DNA from: Deltaproteobacteria bacterium
GTDB taxonomy: Bacteria > UBA10199 > DSSB01
Assembly (NCBI GenBank): GCA_020440745.1
Contig: JAGRNM010000030.1
Coordinates: 1 to 10,774 of the forward strand
Direction: 5' to 3'
DNA length: 10,774 bases
Below are positions 1 to 5,629 of the stretch, in pieces. Position numbers and translations under genes: made by a program. The notes under the pieces are model-generated. The model did no database searches. It was not told the DNA's origin and worked only from the letters and a program-made list of their open reading frames with translations. The stretch's first letter is position 1; each line of letters begins with the position of its first letter.

Positions 1-77
1 CTGGTTTGATGATTATGTTGGCGGTTTTGGGTTTTAATTTTTTAGGAGAAGGCTTGAGAGAAAAAATAAAGCGTTAA
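1..77 (+). CDS. C-terminal fragment of an Opp/Dpp-family ABC transporter permease
   Basis: The reading frame that enters at base 3 encodes 24 residues and stops at TAA (75-77). A hydrophobic stretch (GLMIMLAVLGFNFLGEGLR) is followed by a basic tail. The NFLGEGLR ending matches the conserved C-terminus of DppC/OppC-type inner-membrane permeases, which usually close with a last transmembrane helix and N-F-L-G-D/E-G-L-R. Such permeases carry dipeptides, oligopeptides, nickel or muropeptides together with a partner permease, two ATPases and a binding protein. The rest of the gene is outside the window, so the substrate cannot be read. Only 24 bases separate it from nagZ on the same strand, which suggests one transcript. 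The family call rests on this short tail alone. Confidence 0.72.
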   Translation, partial: GLMIMLAVLGFNFLGEGLREKIKR

Positions 78-101
78 GCAGGACTTTTTTGTTTTAAATT
101 C

Positions 102-1199
102 ATGAATACACAAGATTTAAAAAAACTAATTGGATCTTTATTAATCGTAGGCTTTGAAGGCTTGGAACCCTCCGAGAGCGTCTTTAATTTTTTGAAAACT
201 TGGGACTTAGGAGGAGTGATCCTTTTTAAACGTAATGTAGAGTCCATGGAACAAGTGCGAGAGCTTAATCGTCAGCTCTATGCATCAGCTTCCACCACAC
301 CTATTATTTCTGTGGACCATGAAGGGGGAAGAGTTTTTCGTCTGCCCAAACCCTTTACTAGTTTTGGTCCTAGTTTAGACTTGGCTAATTTGGCCAGGGC
401 TAGAGGGGATTTAAGCCTTTTGCAAGCCGTGGGGCAGGCCATGGCTAAGGAGCTTAGACTAGTGGGTTTTAATGTTAACTACGCCCCTGTTTTGGATGTT
501 CATTCCGAGGCTAGCAACCCCATTATTGGCGACCGTGCCTTTGGCTCTAAGCCGGAGGAGGCAGCCAAGGCCGCTTTGGAATTGTGGAAGGGTTTGGAGG
601 CCGTAGGGGTACGAGGCTGTGGTAAGCACTTTCCTGGGCATGGTGATACCAAAGAGGACAGTCATTTGACTTTGCCTAAGCTTACTAAGAGTCAGGAAAA
701 ATTAGAGGCTTGTGAGTTTGTTCCCTTTGTTAAGGCCATTGAAGAGGGGATTTCGATGCTGATGACGGCCCATGTACTTTATGAGGCTCTTGACCCAGAT
801 TACCCAGCTACTTTGAGTCCTAAAATATTACAGGGCCTTTTAAGGCAGCGGATGGCTTATGAAGGCTTAATTCTATCGGATGATTTGTTTATGCAGGGTA
901 TTGTGGATCATTGGGGTTTAGAAGAAGCGGCCGAGCGCTTTTTAAGAGCCGGTGGAGATATGCTTTTGCTTTGCCATCAAGAGTCGGCCCAAAGACGAGT
1001 GGCGGCCCATTTGGTGCACCTGGCGGAAAAGGATTTAGACTTTAGAAAAAGCTTAGAGGAAAAGGCCTCTCGCGTAGCCCATTTGCGTCCTCAATTAAGC
1101 TCGGGTTTTGGCAAATTACACTCCTCTAGGGTCTTGGCTAGTTCTGCCGCTTTGCAAGAAAGAATCTTGAGTTTTTTAGAGGGCTTGGAGGCAACTTAA
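102..1199 (+). CDS. nagZ: Beta-N-acetylhexosaminidase, glycoside hydrolase family 3 (NagZ)
   Basis: 365 residues, close to the usual length of single-domain NagZ. NagZ removes N-acetylglucosamine from GlcNAc-anhydroMurNAc-peptides in the cytoplasm during peptidoglycan recycling. Visible motifs are GGVILFKRN (37-45), SVDHEGGRV (70-78), and KHFPGHGDT (175-183) running into D186-S187-H188. This loop supplies the Asp-His general acid/base pair that separates NagZ enzymes from GH3 beta-glucosidases. ILSDDLFMQG (257-266) holds the nucleophile, most likely Asp260. There is no signal peptide or extra C-terminal domain, as expected for the cytoplasmic Gram-negative form. The ATG places the protein start just before the conserved L-I-V-G-F-E-G segment. 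No strong Shine-Dalgarno lies near it: the best purine run, around 78-84, is too distant, so translation may be coupled to the upstream permease. The upstream transporter tail fits muropeptide import, but that link is inference. Confidence 0.93.
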   Translation: MNTQDLKKLIGSLLIVGFEGLEPSESVFNFLKTWDLGGVILFKRNVESMEQVRELNRQLYASASTTPIISVDHEGGRVFRLPKPFTSFGPSLDLANLARARGDLSLLQAVGQAMAKELRLVGFNVNYAPVLDVHSEASNPIIGDRAFGSKPEEAAKAALELWKGLEAVGVRGCGKHFPGHGDTKEDSHLTLPKLTKSQEKLEACEFVPFVKAIEEGISMLMTAHVLYEALDPDYPATLSPKILQGLLRQRMAYEGLILSDDLFMQGIVDHWGLEEAAERFLRAGGDMLLLCHQESAQRRVAAHLVHLAEKDLDFRKSLEEKASRVAHLRPQLSSGFGKLHSSRVLASSAALQERILSFLEGLEAT

Positions 1200-1228
1200 G
1201 CCTGTCTAAAAGGCGATAATACAAGCAC

Positions 1229-1248
1229 AATCCTGTTAATCAAGGATT
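1229..1248. repeat. Small inverted repeat downstream of nagZ
   Basis: AATCCT (1229-1234) and AGGATT (1243-1248) are perfect inverted copies around an 8-base loop. They lie 29 bases after the nagZ stop, in the 194-base spacer before the next gene. No T-run follows directly, so this is not a classical terminator. It may form a hairpin in the nagZ transcript tail together with the larger palindrome just downstream. Confidence 0.35.
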
Positions 1249-1261
1249 AAAAGAGCTATAG

Positions 1262-1286
1262 TTTATTAAAGCATTGCTTTAATAAA
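1262..1286. repeat. Perfect 12-base inverted repeat (terminator-like hairpin or operator)
   Basis: TTTATTAAAGCA (1262-1273) and TGCTTTAATAAA (1275-1286) are exact inverted copies around one central base. As RNA this gives a stem of about 10 base pairs with a CATTG loop, followed by GTGTTTTAAC and further T-rich sequence. It could end the nagZ transcript, although the stem is almost all A-T, which is weak for an intrinsic terminator. As DNA it is a symmetric site of about 25 bases, 108 bases before the GTG of the next gene, a good position for an operator. The sequence does not settle which. Confidence 0.5.
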
Positions 1287-1352
1287 GTGTTTTAACTCTT
1301 TAATTTTATTTACTTTACCAATTAAAGCTAATTTCTATCTTTATTGGTAGAA

Positions 1353-1362
1353 TATTTAAATA
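1353..1362. promoter_or_regulatory. AT-rich palindrome and possible -10 region before the 1394 gene
   Basis: TATTTAAATA (1353-1362) is a perfect palindrome 31 bases before the GTG start. It overlaps a TAGAAT hexamer (1348-1353) that could act as a -10 box. No convincing -35 hexamer sits 16-18 bases upstream. A further short inverted repeat, AATTA (1320-1324) with TAATT (1329-1333), lies just before. The spacer 1200-1393 holds no coding sequence that I can support and most likely carries the promoter for the two unknown genes downstream. Confidence 0.25.
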
Positions 1363-1380
1363 AGAGCAAACCTATCAAGA

Positions 1381-1384
1381 GAGG
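1381..1384 (+). promoter_or_regulatory. Shine-Dalgarno that fixes the GTG start at 1394
   Basis: The purine-rich run AAGAGAGGA (1377-1385), with core GAGG at 1381-1384, lies 9 bases before GTG at 1394. The next in-frame methionine is 20 codons later and has no comparable site, so the GTG start is preferred. Confidence 0.6.
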
Positions 1385-1393
1385 ATTTTTTAA

Positions 1394-2926
1394 GTGCCAT
1401 CGATCGATCCCAGTGCTGGCCCCCAAGCGACGCCTTCTTCCCAGCTTCCTCCTATGGATGATGGTCAGTCGGGCGTGCCCCCTTCTGGCGAAGAGGGTTA
1501 TTTGCCTCCTCAAGAAGGAGGGGACGAAGGCCTTAATCTAAAAGACGCCGCTAAATTTGTGGCAGAGTTTTTTGCTGGATCCAAAGAAGAAGCCCAGCAG
1601 GCCTTAAAGGCCTTGGCAGGAGAAGTCCAAGAAACGCAAACCGCTTTGCAAATGCAGTTGGATAATAACAACAAGGTAACCGACAGTGTTGAGCGGGGTG
1701 CTGAAAGCCAAATTAAAGATTCCAGAAAGCAAGCTGAAAAAAGTGAGACTAATCAGAATCGAGGAGAACGTTTAGCTGAAAATAAAAAAGCTCAGGTCGA
1801 ACAGTCTCAACAGCAAGCTAGGTCCGAAGCCCAAAGCACCGAGAAAAGATTTGCTGAATTAGAAAAAGGTCAAGCCAAGTTATTGGCTAGCCAAAACAAT
1901 AACAAGACAGAAGTCAAAGCGCCTAAGGCTGAGCAAGCTTATGCTTGGGCTTATAATCAAGCAGGCAAGTCTAGTTTAAGTCAAAAACAAGCTCAAGGGA
2001 TTGATGCCTTTGCCCAGGCACAAAATCAATTAACCCCTCAGCAACAAAAGCAATTAGCGGGTCAGTTAAAAAACTTTGCCCGACTTTTGCAAATGGAAGG
2101 TTTATTAAAAGGTCTCTTGGCCAAGGCTAAGGGCTCTGATCACGCTGCTTTGACCCAACAATTGGCCAGGGTGCAAGGTCAAATTAAAAAAGGCCGTAGT
2201 GAGTTAGAGGGTAAGGTGCCTTCGGAGTTTTTGGCTAATCTTAAGCCTGATAAAAAGGCCGATAAAAAAGAAGATCAGAAAAAAGCTGGCGATCTTTTGG
2301 CCCAGGATGGAGAAGGGCAAGAAGCAGCTACAGACAAAAAGATAGTTCGACAGCAAAAAAGCTCTAACAGCGGTGATCAAGGCGGTCAAAAACAAGGGGG
2401 AGATCAAGCAACAGCTTCTAGTCAAGCTCCCGTCGTGGCTCAAGCCGCTTTTTCTTTAGCCGAGAGTGTTCAAAAAAGAGAAGTGGCCATGACTAAAGAG
2501 TCTCCTGAAGCCACGGCAGAGCGTTTGGCAGGCAAAGCTTTAAAGAGCATGGTTGGTGGTTTTAGAGAAGCGATTAGACATGCTGACGAACAAGACAATG
2601 ATAGTTTTATTAGAAGAGCCCATGCCAGAAGAGAAGGTCGTGATGAAGACAGTCATGCTTTAGATGATGCACCTTTGGTCCTAGCGGGAGGAGAGGAAAG
2701 TCATGAGGTAGCCTGGATTCAAGATGGTTTGCCAGGGATGGGACCAGCCATTAGGGTAAGGGGTCAAACCCTCCGTGGTTATGAGATTTATGGAGAACGG
2801 GGAAAAATGGTTTCCTCAGAAGAAGCCAAAAAAGTGGGAGAAGGACTAGGCTTTAGGGCCTGGATGGTGGGAAAAAACCTAGCCTCTTGGGGCAATGGAG
2901 AGGCCTCAGCGGGAGCTTTGATTTAG
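1394..2926 (+). CDS. Unknown cysteine-free, helix-rich low-complexity protein (protein A)
   Basis: 510 residues with a GTG start. I do not recognise a family. Residues 1-47 are rich in Pro, Ser, Gly and acidic residues and probably disordered. About 48-165 is strongly helical and coiled-coil-like, rich in Gln, Ala, Glu and Lys. About 180-275 is a second helical, Gln-rich part. Residues 276-345 are low-complexity Lys/Asp/Gln/Gly. About 350-420 is again helical with basic clusters (RRAHARREGR, 407-416). Residues about 436-505 look more globular, with Trp441, Trp490 and Trp499 and several Gly residues. There is no Cys, no Sec signal peptide and no membrane segment. Protein B follows on the same strand 41 bases downstream, so the two are probably an operon. 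Possible roles include an export substrate of a specialised secretion system, a structural filament or scaffold protein, or an intracellular coiled-coil protein; none is shown by the sequence. That it is a real gene is supported by its length, the ribosome site and sensible codon usage. Confidence 0.85.
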   Translation: MPSIDPSAGPQATPSSQLPPMDDGQSGVPPSGEEGYLPPQEGGDEGLNLKDAAKFVAEFFAGSKEEAQQALKALAGEVQETQTALQMQLDNNNKVTDSVERGAESQIKDSRKQAEKSETNQNRGERLAENKKAQVEQSQQQARSEAQSTEKRFAELEKGQAKLLASQNNNKTEVKAPKAEQAYAWAYNQAGKSSLSQKQAQGIDAFAQAQNQLTPQQQKQLAGQLKNFARLLQMEGLLKGLLAKAKGSDHAALTQQLARVQGQIKKGRSELEGKVPSEFLANLKPDKKADKKEDQKKAGDLLAQDGEGQEAATDKKIVRQQKSSNSGDQGGQKQGGDQATASSQAPVVAQAAFSLAESVQKREVAMTKESPEATAERLAGKALKSMVGGFREAIRHADEQDNDSFIRRAHARREGRDEDSHALDDAPLVLAGGEESHEVAWIQDGLPGMGPAIRVRGQTLRGYEIYGERGKMVSSEEAKKVGEGLGFRAWMVGKNLASWGNGEASAGALI

Positions 2927-2948
2927 AAGTATTTTGGAAAGTATTTTG
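2927..2948 (+). repeat. Short direct repeat between the two unknown genes
   Basis: AAGTATTTTG occurs twice, at 2927-2936 and 2939-2948, offset by 12 bases. It fills half of the 41-base gap between the stop of protein A and the start of protein B. No hairpin or T-run is evident, so transcription probably continues into the second gene. Confidence 0.5.
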
Positions 2949-2955
2949 ATTTTTA

Positions 2956-2961
2956 AAGGAG
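2956..2961 (+). promoter_or_regulatory. Strong Shine-Dalgarno of the 2968 gene
   Basis: AAGGAG (2956-2961) lies 6 bases before ATG 2968. It is the best-formed ribosome site in the window, which suggests that protein B is well translated. Confidence 0.75.
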
Positions 2962-2967
2962 TCTTTT

Positions 2968-5235
2968 ATGCCAGGTGTGAACGTAGGTAGCGGTAGTAGC
3001 TCTATTAACAATTCTCAAATTTCCAGTCCAACTGCGACTGTCAATGAAGTAGAAGTCGATAGCAGCCAAGTCCACGTACCCGAACAGCCAAAACCTAAGC
3101 GTGGTAGTCGGATTATGCGGTTTTTGTTTGGGGATGAAGGCAAAGAAGTCGCTTCTAGCGATGGCTCTTCCGATAATTATTATAATGAGGCTATGAAAGG
3201 CGCTCGGGGAGAGAGACTTAAAGAATTAGAAGCAAGAAAGGCAGAGCTAGAAGCAGATAAGGCTCAGGAAGAAGCAAGACGGGACGCTCTTGCTAAGGGA
3301 GAAGAGCCAGTCGATGAGTCCGGTGCTGCCGAGGGAGCCGGGGATAAGTCACAGCCTTTAGAAAACGAAGTGCATCAGCGTTATGCCAAGTTTCAGGAGG
3401 ATATCAGGAAGTATCAAGTTCGAGATGCTTTTATCAATACCTTAGGTTTAAGTGCTGAAGAGGCGGACAAACGTATGGCCTTTATTGCTAAGTCCTATGA
3501 GCCTGAGGCGGGTACGGAGAGAAGCACGGTTGCTTTTTATGATAGCTTATTGCCTAAGCATAACGAAGCCAACGGGGATCCCCAAGTCGCGCCCAAAATT
3601 GTGGGGACTTTTATAGGAAAGGCAGAAAAAGCTTATCAAGAGGCTCTATCTAATCCTGCTGCCGAGGAGCCTGAAAAGCCAGAAGCTTCTCCTGCTACTT
3701 CTGAAGCTGACAAACTTTATGAGGGGCTTAAGTCAGAAGGCCATGGAGGAAAACTAGAAGCCCAAAGAAAGGAAATAGCTTCTAAGCTTAAAGGCAATTG
3801 GAGTCCTGATATGGCTGAGGCGCTTTTACGTCAGGTATATCGTGATGTGGGAGCGACTGGTAAGTCGGGTCAAGAAGCTATAAAGGCAGCCAATGAGGCC
3901 ATCGACCGACTTCCTAGGAGTATTCGCCCTAAGAAGGCTCAAGATATTCAAGTGGTTCAAGATGCGGCTGAGCATGAAAAGGGTCTTTATATGGCCCAGG
4001 CTAAGGCTAAGTTATTAAAAGAAAATGCTGATTACTATAATGCTTCTGCTAACCGAGGAGAGAAAGACCAATTAGCAGAAGACGATGCCGTTGTTTATGC
4101 AGCTCATAAGGCTGGTCAGGGTCTACCTGACGCAGGTCACTACTTAGCATTAAGTCGTGGTGACTTAAGTGACTTAGGTGAATACCAAGAAGAAGTCGCC
4201 TTGGGTCCCTATAAAGTCACTACCTTGACCGAAGATGATAGAAAAGACATCGCCCAAGAGAAATTTGATAAATATTGGGCAGGTGGTGGTCAGCAAAAGG
4301 CTTGGCGTCAGATTATTAGTGAGGATCCTTCCTTGTCTGGTTTTGATCAAAAACAGGCTGGCCTAGAGCAACAAGTGGGTCAGGCCGAGGAAGACCTGCG
4401 TCAGCTTAATACAGCAGAACAATTAGCAAAAGCAGCTGTTAAATCTGCGGGAAGTGAGGACGAAAAAAAATTAGCTGAGGGTAATTTAACTAAAGTTGTT
4501 ATACAACAAAAAGCTGCCGTATCTAAATTAAAGGACCTTAATAAAGAATTAAAGGAACTTAAGTCTAAGACCACTGGTAGATTAGAGACTATCAAAGAAG
4601 AAAAATACAAAGAATTCTTAGCTAAAGTGCCTAAACAATATAAGGTTAGGACTAGAAACGAGGATCGTAAAGAAGTAGAAACAATGATCAAGGATGCTTC
4701 TACACCTAAAAAATCCTCTAAAGGTGATCGTGGAGGCGAAGTTGCGGCGCGAGATGATCAATTAGACTCTAATGAAGCCTCTCAAGAAGCTCAGCTAGCA
4801 GCTCAGGCCGAGCAAGCTAGGCTCCAAAGAGAGGTGCAGGCCAGCAGTGATAAAATTCATCAGTTTCAAAAAGAAATTGAAACCATTGATCAAGAAATTG
4901 CAGGCCTCGAAAAAGAAGCCCGTACCGAGGCCACAGAAGAAAAACGTCTTGCTCAAAAAGAAAACCTGGAAAGACTTAAAGAAGAACGCGCCCATGCCCA
5001 TAACCTCATGCTTGAGCAAATGCGTCTGCAAGCTCAAGCTAGAAATCAACGAAGCAATCAGATGTTTGCCAGTGCCATGGATTTGGTCAAAGGTAACGAA
5101 GGTCGTGGCGCTAAAGTCTTAGAAGGTGTGATGGCTGGCTTGGGTCGAGTGGTCCAATCGGGCAGCTTGGCAGCGGCAGACCTTGTCAAAATTGGTAAGC
5201 AGCAACAAGGCATGGGCCGTGGTAGGATGGGCTAG
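2968..5235 (+). CDS. Unknown large cysteine-free coiled-coil protein (protein B)
   Basis: 755 residues; no family recognised. Residues 1-40 are Ser/Asn/Thr/Val-rich and probably disordered. A basic patch follows (KPKRGSRIMRFLFG, 42-55). About 78-110 is a short Glu/Lys/Arg coiled coil. About 134-225 and 245-455 are mixed, more globular helical regions containing the only tryptophans (278, 437, 446). About 460-575 and 603-697 are long coiled coils. The tail, 698-755, loses charge and becomes Gly/Ala/Val-rich (VLEGVMAGLGRVVQSGSLAAA, 717-737 region), ending in a Gly/Arg/Met-rich end. No Cys, no Sec signal and no clear membrane helix are seen. It shares base composition, cysteine absence, disordered head and helical build with protein A just upstream, so the two probably act together. 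It runs tail to tail into the glutaredoxin gene, 6 bases from stop to stop. Alternatives are an exported translocator/effector-like protein, a scaffold protein or a chromosome-associated coiled-coil protein. It is not an SMC protein, as no Walker motifs are present. Confidence 0.88.
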   Translation: MPGVNVGSGSSSINNSQISSPTATVNEVEVDSSQVHVPEQPKPKRGSRIMRFLFGDEGKEVASSDGSSDNYYNEAMKGARGERLKELEARKAELEADKAQEEARRDALAKGEEPVDESGAAEGAGDKSQPLENEVHQRYAKFQEDIRKYQVRDAFINTLGLSAEEADKRMAFIAKSYEPEAGTERSTVAFYDSLLPKHNEANGDPQVAPKIVGTFIGKAEKAYQEALSNPAAEEPEKPEASPATSEADKLYEGLKSEGHGGKLEAQRKEIASKLKGNWSPDMAEALLRQVYRDVGATGKSGQEAIKAANEAIDRLPRSIRPKKAQDIQVVQDAAEHEKGLYMAQAKAKLLKENADYYNASANRGEKDQLAEDDAVVYAAHKAGQGLPDAGHYLALSRGDLSDLGEYQEEVALGPYKVTTLTEDDRKDIAQEKFDKYWAGGGQQKAWRQIISEDPSLSGFDQKQAGLEQQVGQAEEDLRQLNTAEQLAKAAVKSAGSEDEKKLAEGNLTKVVIQQKAAVSKLKDLNKELKELKSKTTGRLETIKEEKYKEFLAKVPKQYKVRTRNEDRKEVETMIKDASTPKKSSKGDRGGEVAARDDQLDSNEASQEAQLAAQAEQARLQREVQASSDKIHQFQKEIETIDQEIAGLEKEARTEATEEKRLAQKENLERLKEERAHAHNLMLEQMRLQAQARNQRSNQMFASAMDLVKGNEGRGAKVLEGVMAGLGRVVQSGSLAAADLVKIGKQQQGMGRGRMG

Positions 5236-5241
5236 GTTTCT

Positions 5242-5481
5242 TTAAACCAAGTCACCCTTAGCGTCTAGCTGGGCTAGCTCCTGGTAGCCACCTATTAATT
5301 GATCCTTAATAAAAATCTGCGGCACCGTGCGCCAGCCGGTTTTTTCCATGAGTTCCATTTTTTTGCGGGGATCACTCACGTCAATTTCTTCAAAGTCCAG
5401 GCCTCTAGCCTCTAAAAGAGCCTTGGCGGCATCGCAAAAGGGACAATAGCCCGTGGTGTAGATTTTAATAGCAGCTTTCAT
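5242..5481 (-). CDS. grxC: Glutaredoxin 3-type thiol-disulfide oxidoreductase
   Basis: 79 residues, a full-length small dithiol glutaredoxin. It reduces protein disulfides and glutathione mixed disulfides in the cytoplasm. The active site is C13-P-F-C16 (the commonest form is CPYC), preceded by the usual beta strand (IKIYTTGY). Residues 32-36 (EIDVS) and the cis-proline motif TVP (52-54) form the thioredoxin-fold core. IGGYQEL (63-69) is the glutathione-binding GG loop. The gene is read against its neighbours: it converges on protein B and diverges from rmuC, and shares the 148-base spacer 5482-5629 with the latter. A weak purine run (TAAGAG) precedes the ATG. Nothing links it to the cysteine-free proteins next door beyond position. 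Confidence 0.93.
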   Translation of the reverse strand: MKAAIKIYTTGYCPFCDAAKALLEARGLDFEEIDVSDPRKKMELMEKTGWRTVPQIFIKDQLIGGYQELAQLDAKGDLV

Positions 5482-5505
5482 CTCTTAATCATTCAATTTA
5501 TTTTA

Positions 5506-5583
5506 AGCCTTATGCAAGGGGATTTTTTTTCTTTTCTTTTTTCTAAGGGCCTAATTTTTAAATCTTTATATAATCATAAGGCT
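5506..5583. repeat. Separated 9-base inverted repeat in the grx-rmuC divergent spacer
   Basis: AGCCTTATG (5506-5514) and CATAAGGCT (5575-5583) are exact inverted copies separated by 60 bases. Between them lie a pyrimidine-only tract (5523-5544) and a TATAAT hexamer. The left arm is about 25 bases before the glutaredoxin start and the right arm about 47 bases before rmuC, so each arm is suitably placed to affect one of the divergent genes. They may be paired binding half-sites or a chance match. Confidence 0.4.
5569..5574 (+). promoter_or_regulatory. Candidate -10 box for rmuC
   Basis: A perfect sigma70-type TATAAT lies 55 bases upstream of the rmuC ATG. The region 16-18 bases before it (AAGGGCC area) does not resemble TTGACA, so the -35 is poor or the promoter depends on an activator. 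The T/C-only run just upstream (5523-5544) might act like an UP element. Confidence 0.4.
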
Positions 5584-5629
5584 ATGGAGTCCTCTTGCAT
5601 TCTCTCGCCACTTGCCTTAGATCTAGGCC

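Noticed and set aside
459..665. Minus-strand open frame inside nagZ
   Set aside because: It lies entirely within a well-conserved enzyme gene, has no ribosome site and encodes no recognisable protein.
1200..1393. CRISPR array, tRNA or structured riboswitch in the largest spacer
   Set aside because: The repeats are single palindromes without repeat-spacer periodicity; no cloverleaf or known riboswitch core was recognised.
1328..1541. Small frames on both strands over the start of protein A (1328-1513 minus, 1344-1541 plus)
   Set aside because: Overlapped by the long GTG-started frame that has a proper ribosome site; the products show no known motif.
2204..2443. Minus-strand frame with hydrophobic, Phe/Leu-rich product inside protein A
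   Set aside because: The hydrophobicity is the mirror of AAA/GAA/AAG-rich Lys/Glu codons on the plus strand; no ribosome site was seen.
4401..5049. Minus-strand frames (4401-4691, 4795-5049) with membrane-like products inside protein B
   Set aside because: Same antisense artefact of Lys/Glu codons, giving Phe/Leu strings; the sense frame is continuous across both.
4847..5122. Plus-strand Lys-rich frame inside protein B
   Set aside because: A +1 shadow of the coiled-coil segment in A-rich sequence, with an unrelated basic product and no start signals.
2968..5235. Protein B as an SMC, ClpB or TolA-type protein
   Set aside because: No Walker A or B, hinge or AAA+ motifs, and no N-terminal membrane helix; only generic coiled-coil composition is shared.
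5235..5248. Small hairpin GGTTT/AAACC across the protein B stop as a terminator
   Set aside because: Only five base pairs, mostly A-T, with no T-run following on either strand.
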